This document shows positions 46,089-55,449 of a stretch of DNA of 64,000 nt, in pieces (position 1 is the first letter of the stretch; every line of letters starts with the position of its first letter). The translations under genes and the position numbers were made by a program. The notes under the pieces are model-generated. The model saw nothing but the letters and a program-made list of their open reading frames with translations, was not told the DNA's origin and made no database searches. The stretch is from Tidjanibacter massiliensis. GTDB taxonomy: Bacteria > Bacteroidota > Bacteroidia > Bacteroidales > Rikenellaceae. The DNA lies in the NCBI RefSeq assembly GCF_900104605.1, contig NZ_LT629960.1, positions 1,302,001 through 1,366,000 on the forward strand. The letters are read 5' to 3'.

Positions 46089-47558
46089 TCAGTAAACTCC
46101 TACGATATCGAAAGTCCCCTCGAACGAACCTTTCACGCTGTACAGCGCATCGCTGCCGAAATCGAACGAGATGTTGTACGTTTCGCCGGTACGTTTCACC
46201 GTCATGGTGCCGGTCGTGATGCAGGCGTCGCCCGTGACGGTGTCGTCGACCTGCCGTATAAACCACGTATGCGACTGCGCATACGGTGTTCTGTATCCGC
46301 CGCTGATGTTGAAAGGCACATACAAGGCACTATCGGAATAGAAGTTATCGACCACCTCATAGGTACCCTCCGGCAGATAATAGACCCCTTCCTCGTTCTT
46401 GGCGATGGCCTCTGAAGCGAGATACACCTGTATCCGGTCGCCCGTTCCGTTGAACCGGCCGTAATTGAGATCGAACTCCAATCCTTCATTCCAAAAGACC
46501 AAATCCCACAACGAATAATCCTGACCCTCACGTGCCGTATACAGCAGTATCTTGGAGTGCGTCAGCGTCCCGAAATCGACATCCTCGGCCAGCGTGCTGT
46601 CGAACTCGGGTTTTCCCTCCTGCGTCACCGGTATCTCAAACGGGCCGATTCCCTCGGCATCGGCCGTAATGCGCACGGTGCAGCGGCGCGCCTCGGACGA
46701 GGTGTTTTCATTCCCGTCAAGCACCTGAATGACTGCCCGTTCATCCGTTTTCACTGCATTCAGCCATCCGGCAGAATCGCCCTCGTACTCGACGGAGATG
46801 TTCCACTCCACGTTTACGGCCTCGATATCTATGTAAATCGGATTGTTATCGTTATAGGACAAAGTGAATCCCTCCTCGGGCAGTGTACCGCCATCGTAGG
46901 AGAGCGTCAGCGAGGGAGGAAGCACCTTCCCCTCCTGTACCACGCGGACCGCCTTCGGCGAAGCGGAACGCTCGCTCGGCGTCACCGTGATGTCGGCGGT
47001 ACGCTCCGACGTATCCGGATTGTCGGCCGCCGAGACCGTAAAGCCGCCTGCCTTCTCCGTCACGGTAAGCCAGTCGGCCTCCGTCGACGTACTCCACGTA
47101 AGGCCTTCGCCCTCGGTCGTGACGGTCACCTCCTGCGGGGCCGCACCCTCCGCACCGAAGGTCAGCGAGGCCGGCTCGACGGTCAGCGAATAAACGACCG
47201 GAGCGGGATTGCCCTCCTGTTTCACGGTCACGTTCTTGGCCTTTACGTCGTCGTTATCCGTCGGCCGGACGGTGACGGAGGCGGTACGCGCTTCGGCCGC
47301 CGGGTTCGCGGCGACCGTAACCAGCAGTTTTCCGGTCGTTCCGTCCTCCACCGTAATCCAGTCGGCCGTGGAGGGCAGTACATATTCCCACTCCACACCC
47401 ACAGCGGTCACGGTAATCTCCTGCGGAGCCGTATCCTCCGCGCCGAAGGTCAACTGCGAGGGAGATACCTCCAGCGACGCCTCCTGTACGCCCTCATTCT
47501 CGGGCGAACATGCCACGGCAACCAATGCCGCCGCCAAAATACTTCCTATCTTTTTCAT
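46089..47558 (-). CDS. Multi-BACON lipoprotein (module copy c, second gene)
   Basis: A 489-residue lipoprotein with signal peptide and lipobox V-A-C (Cys near 17). There are two clear BACON domains (about 27-112 and 118-210, with LEVSPSQLTFGAEDTAPQ and LTVEPASLTFGAEGAAPQ) and a third more divergent one (about 215-310). A C-terminal domain includes Y-L-P-E-G-T-Y-E-V and W-F-I-R-Q-V. The plan matches 2713-4218. It lies 193 bases downstream of the propeller-BACON gene 47752-49221. It is probably surface-exposed and binding rather than catalytic. No enzyme motif is visible. Confidence 0.87.
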   Translation of the reverse strand: MKKIGSILAAALVAVACSPENEGVQEASLEVSPSQLTFGAEDTAPQEITVTAVGVEWEYVLPSTADWITVEDGTTGKLLVTVAANPAAEARTASVTVRPTDNDDVKAKNVTVKQEGNPAPVVYSLTVEPASLTFGAEGAAPQEVTVTTEGEGLTWSTSTEADWLTVTEKAGGFTVSAADNPDTSERTADITVTPSERSASPKAVRVVQEGKVLPPSLTLSYDGGTLPEEGFTLSYNDNNPIYIDIEAVNVEWNISVEYEGDSAGWLNAVKTDERAVIQVLDGNENTSSEARRCTVRITADAEGIGPFEIPVTQEGKPEFDSTLAEDVDFGTLTHSKILLYTAREGQDYSLWDLVFWNEGLEFDLNYGRFNGTGDRIQVYLASEAIAKNEEGVYYLPEGTYEVVDNFYSDSALYVPFNISGGYRTPYAQSHTWFIRQVDDTVTGDACITTGTMTVKRTGETYNISFDFGSDALYSVKGSFEGTFDIVGVY

Positions 47559-47751
47559 CTCGATTTTGCGTTAAAAGGTTACGAATTAAAAGGTTAGTCA
47601 TCGAAATCCCGCTGCCGGCAGCAGACCGGAGGCTATCCGGCCCCTCCGGCGCCCGGCGTTTCTGCCGCACGGACGCCGTCTGCGGGCCTCCCTTACACCA
47701 AAAATAACCTCTATGAAAAAAACTGCTTCAACATGAAAAGCCATGCTCACA

Positions 47752-49221
47752 TCACTCGCCTACAGGCGTCACATACCACCCCAGATGCTGCAGCCCTATC
47801 CCGGCCATCTCTACCGTATAGTACCCGTGCAGACGGCCGTTCGGAGCCATATAGCGCACCCACGCAGAGGCAGGGACATGGATTCCGTAATGCTGGTAAA
47901 CCCATTCGGGCAAGGTACCGAGATAAGTGCCGGCATTCAGGTCATAGACATGGCCGCCCGTGAAGAACGCGTACCCCTCGGAGATAAAAGCGATGCCGTC
48001 GTCCGTCACGGCAACCCCCACGCATTCGCCCAGGTCGTCGATGATGACGGTCTGCTCCGTCTCGGTATTGTAGAATGCGGCGCGTTTCTCCAATATCCAG
48101 TCCGTCCTATTCTCGGTAGGCGTTTCGGTACGGTACATGCTGGCCAGCCACTTGCCGTTGGGGCTTACCTTCGTATGCTCCGCCGTACAGGTCAGGCCAT
48201 TGACCATATTGAGGTCGTATTCGTTTCCCTCTACATCAATCATCTTGACCGGAGTCACCTTGCGCACGTCCTTACCGGCATAAGCCACCTGCCACTCGCC
48301 GTTCACCCGTTTCCAATAGACCATGCCGAAATCGGAGTTCTCCCACGTACTGCCGTAGATGACGCTGCCGTCGTTGGAGATGCCGCGTCCCAGAATCCCT
48401 GTCGTAAAATCCTCGTCCCTGTAGTTTTTTTCGGGCATGGGGAGCAGTTCGGGCACCCCGTCGGTCCAAAGTACCGGCCGGTAGAAACCTTTTCTCTCTG
48501 TAACATACCCCACCCAGTACCTGCCGTCCTCGGAAGTCCGCGAAACGTGGGGCCACGATTCGCATCCGTCGATGCGCTCTACGAACGAAGCATTGCCGTC
48601 GAGGTCTATCATCAGGCACTCCCCGGTCATACCGAGATTGATGAACAACACCCCCTGGTCGGTCACGGCCTGCGTACTGAAAAAGTCGTACTGGGATTTA
48701 AAGAAGGGACCCACTTCGGTCACTTCGCCGGTATCGAGGTCGATGAAAGAGACCGTATAGCGGAACCCGGCCGCATCGCTCTCGTCGATGAAAGCCGTAT
48801 AACCGGCCACGTACTTCCCGCCGGGAGACATCACTCCCCCGTTGGCTAGGGCGTCCAGCCTGCGGTAGGTAGCAATCTCGCTGTCGGGAGCCAACTGCAC
48901 CACCTTGATGTGCTGCACGGCCTGCCCGGCCTCAACGGTCACCGTCGTACTCCGCTCCGCCGACGCATCGTTGTCGGCCACGGTGATGGTCAGCGTCCGG
49001 CCGTCGGTACGTTCCGCCGTCACCCACGAAGCCTCCGACTCCACCGTCCACTCGGTCGGCGATGTCTTCACTTCGATGGCCAGCGGTTCGTTTCCTGCGC
49101 CATGGAAGGAACACACCACCTGGCTGAGATTCACGAACTGACGCTCCTCTTTCACTTCCGTGGTACAGGCCGCAAAAGCCGCTGCAAGTACCGGCAGGAC
49201 AAAAAGCAATCCTCTCTTCAT
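47752..49221 (-). CDS. Propeller-like BACON lipoprotein (module copy c, first gene)
   Basis: A 489-residue lipoprotein. Signal residues 1-19 end in F-A-A-C-T. One BACON domain covers about 33-115 (ASWVTAERTDGRTL, then VVQLAPDSE). The repeat region carries M-S-P-G-G-K-Y-V-A-G-Y, I-L-G-R-G-I-S-N-D-G-S-V-I-Y-G, G-M-V-Y-W-K and V-S-P-N-G-K-W-L-A, matching 560-2044 and 4372-5847. It is most like copy a in the A-G-Y-T-A and Y-A-G-K-D-V-R parts. A TAAGTTTG box lies at 49307-49314. Likely role: surface binding or sensing. Ligand unknown. Confidence 0.87.
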   Translation of the reverse strand: MKRGLLFVLPVLAAAFAACTTEVKEERQFVNLSQVVCSFHGAGNEPLAIEVKTSPTEWTVESEASWVTAERTDGRTLTITVADNDASAERSTTVTVEAGQAVQHIKVVQLAPDSEIATYRRLDALANGGVMSPGGKYVAGYTAFIDESDAAGFRYTVSFIDLDTGEVTEVGPFFKSQYDFFSTQAVTDQGVLFINLGMTGECLMIDLDGNASFVERIDGCESWPHVSRTSEDGRYWVGYVTERKGFYRPVLWTDGVPELLPMPEKNYRDEDFTTGILGRGISNDGSVIYGSTWENSDFGMVYWKRVNGEWQVAYAGKDVRKVTPVKMIDVEGNEYDLNMVNGLTCTAEHTKVSPNGKWLASMYRTETPTENRTDWILEKRAAFYNTETEQTVIIDDLGECVGVAVTDDGIAFISEGYAFFTGGHVYDLNAGTYLGTLPEWVYQHYGIHVPASAWVRYMAPNGRLHGYYTVEMAGIGLQHLGWYVTPVGE

Positions 49222-49520
49222 ACTTTCGTTCTTTTTAGAGTTAATGATTTAGAGTTGACGCCACCAATCGTCACGCCGGCCGGACACATGACTTTTTGTA
49301 GCAATACAAACTTATAAATAATATAAAATACATAATATAGCATGTTAAAAGATTTTCATCTTTTATACTCTATGTAATTTTTCACACACACGTTAAAAGT
49401 ATAGGAACAGCGGTCCGGCCGGAAGCAGGAGCCGCAAAATGCCGGACAACACACAACACACTGATATGCAACACATCCGGCAGTCTTACCGAAACCCACC
49501 GGGCGGGAAGACACAAAAAA
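49222..49520. other. AT-rich upstream region of module copy c
   Basis: This region holds the promoter of module copy c (-7 box 49307-49314) in a strongly AT-rich stretch (about 49290-49400), followed by the terminator of the outer-membrane gene. No gene is supported. Confidence 0.5.
49307..49314 (-). promoter_or_regulatory. Module copy c promoter -7 box
   Basis: The minus strand reads TAAGTTTG, a TAnnTTTG match about 86 bases ahead of the gene start at 49221. Confidence 0.65.
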
Positions 49521-49544
49521 TCCGGGCGGCCAATGCCGCCCGGA
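49515..49544 (-). terminator. Terminator of the outer-membrane barrel gene
   Basis: The 10-base arms tccgggcggc and gccgcccgga (49521-49530, 49535-49544) are followed on the minus strand by TTTTTTGTG. Confidence 0.9.
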
Positions 49545-49625
49545 CCACTCTCCGTATAATCCGCGGTTCCGGTTCCGCTCACACGGAAACGCAAACCGGG
49601 TAAATCAAACTTTCGGAACGCGCCG

Positions 49626-50492
49626 TCAGAAGTAGAACGACAGGAAGATGTTGCCCGTCGCCGCAGTACGTACGTTGAAACCGTTGGTAGGCGTCGTGGA
49701 GTCGTGACGCTTCACAGTGTTCTCCTTCACGCTGTTGCTGGCCGTATCGAAATACTGCGTCTTGTACTCGCTCTCGCCCTGATTGACATAGGCGATGCCG
49801 AGTCCGAGTTCTCCGCCCACGGACATCTTGGGTGCGAAGAAATACTCCACGCCCACGAAACCGAATACGCCCACGCTGATGACCGGCGACCCCTTGACAT
49901 CTATCGTACGTTCGCTGACCTGAGCCTGGCTGTCGGTATTGAAGTTCCAGGTCCACGGGTCGGGATAGGTCGCGCTCATCTCGTTACCGTACTTGTAGTG
50001 GGTGGTCACGTTGTTGTAGGATGCGGTGAGCTGAGCCCCGTAGAAGCCTTGCAGACGGCCGTAACCGCGCCTCCACTCGTAGCCGACGTTAATGCCGAAG
50101 CCCTGGTTGCTCTTCTCCATGCGGTCGGTGACGGTAGCGCCTGCCGCCGTATTGCTCGTGGGGTTGCCATAATAATAGTCCGTCCCGAAATTAACGGTCA
50201 GGCCGGCACGGATAGCCTGGTTGTCGGCCGTGAAGAACTTCATGTTGAGGCCAGCTCCGAGGCTGCTGAACGTGGGAGCCGAATTGGAACCGTCACGGGT
50301 GAACATGTTGCCCAGATAGGTAAAGAACGGAGTCGTACTGATACCTATCGACATGTCGCCGGCCTGGGGAAGGATGGGGGCACCCTTCTTGTTGGTAAGA
50401 ACCGGTTTCTCTTCGACCACGATAAGGGTCTGGGCCGATGCCGTAGCCGCTACACACAGAATGGCTGCAAGCGAGATAAAAAGTCTTTTCAT
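49626..50492 (-). CDS. Outer-membrane beta-barrel protein
   Basis: A 288-residue protein with a type I signal peptide (A-A-T-A-S-A-Q cleavage near 20). Alternating hydrophobic/aromatic strands follow, with a C-terminal sequence G-N-I-F-L-S-F-Y-F ending in Phe, the hallmark of outer-membrane barrels. Recognisable strands include F-F-T-Y-L-G-N-M-F, Y-G-R-L-Q-G-F-Y-G-A-Q-L and F-G-F-V-G-V-E-Y-F-F-A-P-K-M. It is probably a small porin or OmpA-like barrel lacking a peptidoglycan domain. It is monocistronic with a strong terminator. Partner proteins are unknown. Confidence 0.88.
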   Translation of the reverse strand: MKRLFISLAAILCVAATASAQTLIVVEEKPVLTNKKGAPILPQAGDMSIGISTTPFFTYLGNMFTRDGSNSAPTFSSLGAGLNMKFFTADNQAIRAGLTVNFGTDYYYGNPTSNTAAGATVTDRMEKSNQGFGINVGYEWRRGYGRLQGFYGAQLTASYNNVTTHYKYGNEMSATYPDPWTWNFNTDSQAQVSERTIDVKGSPVISVGVFGFVGVEYFFAPKMSVGGELGLGIAYVNQGESEYKTQYFDTASNSVKENTVKRHDSTTPTNGFNVRTAATGNIFLSFYF

Positions 50493-50603
50493 AATTCAGA
50501 TAATTTAATTGGTTTAACGAAACTAAATGGTTTCTCTTTCTTACGAGTTTTGCAAATATTAAACCAAATGCGTGCCACACCTCCCTTTTCGGGCCGCCGA
50601 CAA

Positions 50604-50639
50604 AGGCAAAAACCCTTCCGCCTCACGGCTGGAAGGGTT
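50604..50639 (-). terminator. Terminator of the dipeptidyl peptidase gene
   Basis: The 9-base arms aacccttcc (50611-50619) and ggaagggtt (50631-50639) lead on the minus strand into GGTTTTTGCC. Confidence 0.8.
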
Positions 50640-50668
50640 CAATTTCATCATAATCAACCTATTGCCCG

Positions 50669-52855
50669 TCAAAGATTCTCAAGGCAGTAATCGACCATTT
50701 TCTGCCGGACATGGAAACGCCCGTTGGGTACCATCGAATGGTTGTCGTCCGGATATATCATCATGTCGAACTTCTTTCCGGCCCGCACCAGTTCATAGGC
50801 CATCTTGTAGCTGTTCTGCGGATGGACGTTGTCGTCCGCAGAACCGTGCATCAGCAGCAACCGCCCCTTCAGCCGGTCGGCATAATAAACGGGCGAAGGG
50901 ATGTCGTAACCGTCGGGATTCTCCTGCGGCAGACCGTTCACCCGCTCGGTATAGACCGAATCGTAGTAGCGCCACGAGGTTACCGGGGCAACCGAAATGG
51001 CCATACTGAATACGTCGGCCCCTTTCAGAATGCAGTTGAGCGACATGAAACCGCCATAGCTCCAGCCGTATATGCCTATCCGGGAGGCATCCACGTAAGG
51101 CAGCCCGGCCACGTACCGTGCAAGGGCTATCTGGTCTTCCGTTTCGAGCAGCCCCATCTGCCCGTAGGTAAGTTTCTTGAACCATTCGCCCCGACCGCCC
51201 GTACCGCGCGGGTCCATGCAGACCACAAGGTAGCCCTGCTGCACGAGGGCATCCTCCCAGTCCACGAACCAACGGTCGAGCACCTGCTGCGAGGCCGGCC
51301 CGCTGTACTGTGTGAAGAGTACGGGATAACTCCCGCCTGGGTCGAAATCCGCCGGTTTGACGATATAGCAGTTGAGTTCTATCCGACGCCCCTCGTGGGT
51401 AACGGGAAAGGTAAAGAACTCCCTGACCGGATACCCTACCGAGGCGATGTACTCCTTCAGTTCCGCATTATCCTCCAGCGTACGCAGCAGTCGGCCCCGG
51501 CTGTCGTGAAGCGTCACCGTATTGGGCATCGAGGAGTTGGAGAAGTAGCTGATATAGTATTTGCACCCCTCGCTCGGCGCGATGGCATAGGTGCCCTCAC
51601 CTTTGGTGAGCCGACGTTTTCCCTTGCCGTTCGTCCCCACCACATAGAGGTTGTTGCGCAGCGGGGAGGTCTCGTTGGAGAGGAACCACACCCGCTCGTC
51701 CGTCGCACATACGAGGCTGCGCACCTCCCATTCGCCCTCGGTCAGCGGATAGAGGAAACCCCTCTCCATGCTGTACATATAAAGGTGCGAAAAACCGGTA
51801 CGGGTCTCGTTCTTCACGATGAAACGGTCACCGTCGGAGAGGAAAGTCACCGTTCCCATGCCGATGTTGTCGATGTATTTGTCCGAACGCTCCTCGTATA
51901 TCATCTTCCGAGTTCCCTTCAGGTCGTCCACGAAAACTTCCAGATGGTTCTGAAGCCGGTTGATACGGTAGAAACAGAGAGCGCCGGCAGGCGTCCAGCC
52001 GAAGAAGGGGAGATACTGGTCGCGCTCCGGGCCGACATCCACATGCGTCGTCCGTCCGCTCGCCAGGTCGTACACATGGAGCGAAACCGCCGAATTGGCC
52101 TCGCCCGCCATCGGATATTTGTAGGTGAAGCGCCGCGGATAGCGGGGTGCCGTCACGTCGTCTTCCGGAGTGCTTCCGTCCGGGCCGTAAAGGTCGAGTG
52201 AATAGTCGCGCACACCGCTCTCGTCGAACCGCAGGAAGGCGAGTTTCTTCCCGTCGGGCGACCAGCGGAGCGCATCCTCCAAGCCCCACTCCTCCTCATA
52301 CACCCAGTCGGGCATACCGTTGATAATGTGGTTGGGTACACCGTCGGTCGTGACCGCCGTCTCGCGCCCCGTAGCCAGTTCCTTTACATAGATGTTGTTG
52401 CGCAGTACGAAGGCCACCCGCTCCCCGTCGGGAGAGAAGACCGCATACCGCAGGCTGTCGCTCTCGTGCAGCGGAGCGGCCTCACCCGATTCTGTATCGT
52501 ACACCACATAAGAAGAGTAGGCCGAACGGCGATACAACGGTTTTCCGTCGAGACGGAACAGCACTTTGTCCTCCGCGGGACTAAGCCGGTAATCGGCGAT
52601 GCGCTGCCATGCCGCACCGATATCTTCCGGCGAAGCCAGCACCCCCTCCCGGTCGCCCGACGCATAGGAAAAGACGACCACCCGGCCGCTGTCGAGCACC
52701 GTATAATGTTCTCCGTCCGCCATCGACCTCAGTCCCGCGACGGTGCGCTGCGCGAACTTGCCGGCAGCGATATCCGCATAAGTAAACTGCGGGGAGGCGC
52801 CGTATGCCGTACATGCGACGGCGGCCAACCCCAGCAACAATCCGAGTTTCCTCAT
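50669..52855 (-). CDS. Dipeptidyl peptidase IV (S9B)
   Basis: A 728-residue secreted serine peptidase that removes X-Pro or X-Ala dipeptides from peptide N-termini. A signal peptide of about 20 residues (T-A-Y-G-A) is followed by an eight-bladed propeller region and the alpha/beta-hydrolase domain. The catalytic triad is visible: G-W-S-Y-G-G (Ser about 599), H-G-S-A-D-D-N-V (Asp about 674) and D-D-N-H-S-M (His about 706). The DPP IV Glu-Glu motif occurs in the propeller as D-W-V-Y-E-E-E-W. In Bacteroidales such enzymes work in periplasmic peptide use. nadC lies 115 bases upstream on the same strand. Confidence 0.95.
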   Translation of the reverse strand: MRKLGLLLGLAAVACTAYGASPQFTYADIAAGKFAQRTVAGLRSMADGEHYTVLDSGRVVVFSYASGDREGVLASPEDIGAAWQRIADYRLSPAEDKVLFRLDGKPLYRRSAYSSYVVYDTESGEAAPLHESDSLRYAVFSPDGERVAFVLRNNIYVKELATGRETAVTTDGVPNHIINGMPDWVYEEEWGLEDALRWSPDGKKLAFLRFDESGVRDYSLDLYGPDGSTPEDDVTAPRYPRRFTYKYPMAGEANSAVSLHVYDLASGRTTHVDVGPERDQYLPFFGWTPAGALCFYRINRLQNHLEVFVDDLKGTRKMIYEERSDKYIDNIGMGTVTFLSDGDRFIVKNETRTGFSHLYMYSMERGFLYPLTEGEWEVRSLVCATDERVWFLSNETSPLRNNLYVVGTNGKGKRRLTKGEGTYAIAPSEGCKYYISYFSNSSMPNTVTLHDSRGRLLRTLEDNAELKEYIASVGYPVREFFTFPVTHEGRRIELNCYIVKPADFDPGGSYPVLFTQYSGPASQQVLDRWFVDWEDALVQQGYLVVCMDPRGTGGRGEWFKKLTYGQMGLLETEDQIALARYVAGLPYVDASRIGIYGWSYGGFMSLNCILKGADVFSMAISVAPVTSWRYYDSVYTERVNGLPQENPDGYDIPSPVYYADRLKGRLLLMHGSADDNVHPQNSYKMAYELVRAGKKFDMMIYPDDNHSMVPNGRFHVRQKMVDYCLENL

Positions 52856-52970
52856 GATAACCTGTTTATTAACTTAAATTCCAATATCCCGTCGGCCGAC
52901 ACGGCTCTCTCCGCCCGCCGTGCGGCACCGGAACGCCCCGATACAACCGCATACTCCGCGACTCCGCGCA

Positions 52971-53825
52971 CTATACGCACGCTTTCAGGCTCATGTCGAG
53001 GCTCCGTATCTGGTGCGTCAGCGCACCCACCGAGACGTAATCCACACCGCATTCGGCATACGCCCGCATCGTCTCCTCCCGGATACCCCCCGAAGACTCC
53101 GTTTCGCAGCGACCGGCGATACGACGCACCCCTTCGCGCGTCATCTCCACCGTGAAGTTGTCGAACATGATGCGGTCGGCCCCCCCTGCGGCGAACACCT
53201 CGTCGATATCCTCCAGCGAACGCACCTCCACTTCGATAGGCAACTGCCGTCCGGTATCGGCCAGGTAGCCGCGCACGGCTCCCAGCGCATTGGCGATGCC
53301 GCCGGCAAAGTCGATGTGGTTGTCCTTGAGCAGTATCATATCGAAAAGTCCCATGCGGTGATTCTCGCCGCCGCCGAGCTTGACGGCCATCTTGTCGAGC
53401 ACCCGCATACCGGGCGTGGTCTTGCGCGTATCGAGCACCCGGCAGTGCGTGCCCTCCAGCAGCTTCACGTATGCGGCCGTCTGAGTCGCCACGCCGCTCA
53501 TGCGCTGCATGATATTGAGCACGATACGCTCCGCCTGCAGGAGCGACAGGATGCGCCCCTCCACGTAGAAAGCGATGTCACCCCGGCGCACGCACGCACC
53601 GTCCTCTATCCGCTGGTCGAAGGCCACGCTGCCGTCGAGCCGGTCGAAGACCATCCGCGCCACTTCGATTCCGGCGATGATACCGTCCTGTTTGACGAGC
53701 AACTGCATCTTCCCGCGGGCATCCGCGGGAATGGTGGCGAGCGACGTGTGGTCGCCGTCGCCGATGTCTTCCCGGATGGCAAGCTCGATGAGCTCCTCCA
53801 CGAAGGGAATGTATTCCTTTTTCAT
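52971..53825 (-). CDS. nadC: Nicotinate-nucleotide pyrophosphorylase
   Basis: NadC converts quinolinate and PRPP to nicotinate mononucleotide in de novo NAD synthesis. The 284-residue product has R-E-D-I-G-D-G-D-H-T-S, N-I-M-Q-R-M-S-G-V-A-T, L-D-T-R-K-T-T-P-G-M-R, G-G-G-E-N-H-R-M-G-L-F-D and, near the end, E-S-S-G-G-I and V-D-Y-V-S-V-G-A-L-T-H. The start at 53825 (M-K-K-E-Y-I-P-F) fits the -7 box at 53852-53859. nadA and nadB are not in the window. Confidence 0.97.
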   Translation of the reverse strand: MKKEYIPFVEELIELAIREDIGDGDHTSLATIPADARGKMQLLVKQDGIIAGIEVARMVFDRLDGSVAFDQRIEDGACVRRGDIAFYVEGRILSLLQAERIVLNIMQRMSGVATQTAAYVKLLEGTHCRVLDTRKTTPGMRVLDKMAVKLGGGENHRMGLFDMILLKDNHIDFAGGIANALGAVRGYLADTGRQLPIEVEVRSLEDIDEVFAAGGADRIMFDNFTVEMTREGVRRIAGRCETESSGGIREETMRAYAECGVDYVSVGALTHQIRSLDMSLKACV

Positions 53826-53851
53826 ACCGATTCTTTTATGCCAATATGCTG

Positions 53852-53859
53852 CAAAAATA
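53852..53859 (-). promoter_or_regulatory. nadC promoter -7 box
   Basis: The minus strand reads TATTTTTG, 26 bases ahead of the nadC start. Confidence 0.7.
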
Positions 53860-54030
53860 ATCATTACCGCCGAGCCGCACCAACCGCCGGGCAGTTTTTT
53901 CCCTTCATACCGCCCCGTTCCGTGACGGTATGCGCCGGAATACCTACCGAAAACCCCTTCCACAGCGGCAATCTCCCGGACAAGCGAAGAAGTATAATAC
54001 CATAATTAGACTTCATTATAATATTTTTCA

Positions 54031-54038
54031 TATCTTTA
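54031..54038 (+). promoter_or_regulatory. Kinase-WG operon promoter -7 box
   Basis: TATCTTTA differs from TAnnTTTG only in the last base. It lies in an AT-rich stretch 17 bases ahead of the first ATG, predicting a very short leader. Confidence 0.65.
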
Positions 54039-54055
54039 CAGGGTAATCCACCTGC

Positions 54056-55309
54056 ATGAACACACCCACCATATCCCAATATGCCGAAAGCGTATGCCAC
54101 CCTTACGGCCGTTTCCGCACCCTCGGAGAACCGGCCGTCGAACGCGATGCCTACGGGGAACCCCTGCTCTATGCAGGAGGCAATGCGGCGGTGTTCAAAG
54201 TATGGCTCGCAGGCAGACCCTATGCGCTGAAATGCTACACCCGACCGGGAAAACGCAACGGCATGCTCTACGCATACCTCGCCGGACGCCGGACGCCGCT
54301 GCTCTGCGAAGTCCGGTACCTACCCGAAGAACTCTACATCTATGGCCCGGACGGAGAAGGGGCGTGGTACGATACCGTGCTGACCGAGTGGGCCGACGGG
54401 GATTCGCTTGGATACGCCGTAAGGAGAGCGCTCCATCACCGCGATACGGAGAGAATGGCCGCCCTGTCCCGTGGTTTCGACGCGATGGTCGCCGCACTGC
54501 TCTCCATGCCGTGGGCACACGGCGACCTGAAACCGGGGAACATCACGGTCGGGACTGACGGCACGATGCGGCTGCTCGACTACGACGCCATGTACATTCC
54601 CGGCATCGACGCGCCCGGAGCACCCGAAACGGGTACCCCGCAGTTCAACCACCCCTCCCGCAACGCCTCCTTCTTCTCGAAAAGCATCGACGACTATCCC
54701 GCGGCACTCATCTCGGCAGCACTGCGCACACTCGCCGCCGACCTTTCATTCGCCGACGGGGCCGACCTGACGGACTCGCTGCTTTTCACTCCGCCGGAGC
54801 TCTTCGCACGCCGGTCTGAGCGATATGCCAAAGCCCTCACGGAGGCGGCACGGCGGGGCGATGCCGTCACCTACCGTCTGCTCGCCCTCCTGCTCTCACC
54901 GACACCGGCACTTCCGTCCCTCGGCGGAATCATCCGGTTCGCGACGAACGGAAACGACGCGCTCCCGGCCGGAAATACCGCACCGGAACCCTTCCTGCGC
55001 GACGGTGCATGGGGATACGAAACGGCCGGACACGAAACCGTCCCTCCGCTGTTCGACACGGCTCTCCGCTTTACCGAAGGGCTCGCCGTAGTGGAAACGG
55101 GCGGCTTCCGTCACTTCATCGACCCCACGGGACACACGGCCATCGTGGGCAGCGGATACGACCATCTGAAGCCCTTCCGCAGCGGTGTGGCGGCCGTCAG
55201 ACGGGCAGGCCGGTGGAGCTGTATCGACCGCCGGGGCAATCCGGTAGAGTCACCCTCCGACAACGGCCGGAAGGGTATCCCGGAAGCCGGCGGAGAAGAA
55301 AACCGGTAA
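54056..55309 (+). CDS. Kinase-like protein with C-terminal WG repeats (operon gene 1)
   Basis: A 417-residue soluble protein. Residues about 10-230 have a eukaryotic-type protein kinase fold: a degenerate Gly loop A-G-G-N-A-A-V-F-K-V, the VAIK-type Lys59 (Y-A-L-K-C), the catalytic loop H-G-D-L-K-P-G-N-I (Asp157, Asn162), a DFG equivalent L-L-D-Y-D (Asp175 or Asp177), G-T-P-Q-F-N-H-P-S-R and D-D-Y-P-A-A-L. Key residues are kept, so activity is possible. The end (about 312-395) holds WG-type beta repeats (L-R-D-G-A-W-G-Y, A-G-R-W-S-C-I-D-R-R-G). It heads a three-gene operon with a VWA protein and a degenerate kinase paralog. Role inferred: signalling. Substrate unknown. Confidence 0.82.
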   Translation: MNTPTISQYAESVCHPYGRFRTLGEPAVERDAYGEPLLYAGGNAAVFKVWLAGRPYALKCYTRPGKRNGMLYAYLAGRRTPLLCEVRYLPEELYIYGPDGEGAWYDTVLTEWADGDSLGYAVRRALHHRDTERMAALSRGFDAMVAALLSMPWAHGDLKPGNITVGTDGTMRLLDYDAMYIPGIDAPGAPETGTPQFNHPSRNASFFSKSIDDYPAALISAALRTLAADLSFADGADLTDSLLFTPPELFARRSERYAKALTEAARRGDAVTYRLLALLLSPTPALPSLGGIIRFATNGNDALPAGNTAPEPFLRDGAWGYETAGHETVPPLFDTALRFTEGLAVVETGGFRHFIDPTGHTAIVGSGYDHLKPFRSGVAAVRRAGRWSCIDRRGNPVESPSDNGRKGIPEAGGEENR

Positions 55310-55449
55310 AAGCCGTATCCGGCGTGGCAAGAGGAACGGGCAGCAGGAGACGGCGGAAAAAGAGCAACATGCCGGATACCGTGCGACAGGAAACGGACAG
55401 AACCCGGCCGGTCCGGCAAGGAAGACACGCGACAAACCAACAACATACG

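Noticed and set aside
45475-46095. 206-codon plus-strand frame after dnaK
   Set aside because: Arg/Pro/Thr-rich, no start context, and it runs into the 3' end of a real convergent gene.
55009-55449. Extended upstream frame for the VWA gene
   Set aside because: Its first part overlaps the kinase-like gene out of frame and is Arg-rich. The VWA fold begins at about 55450. Only the ATG at 55370 remains a possible alternative.
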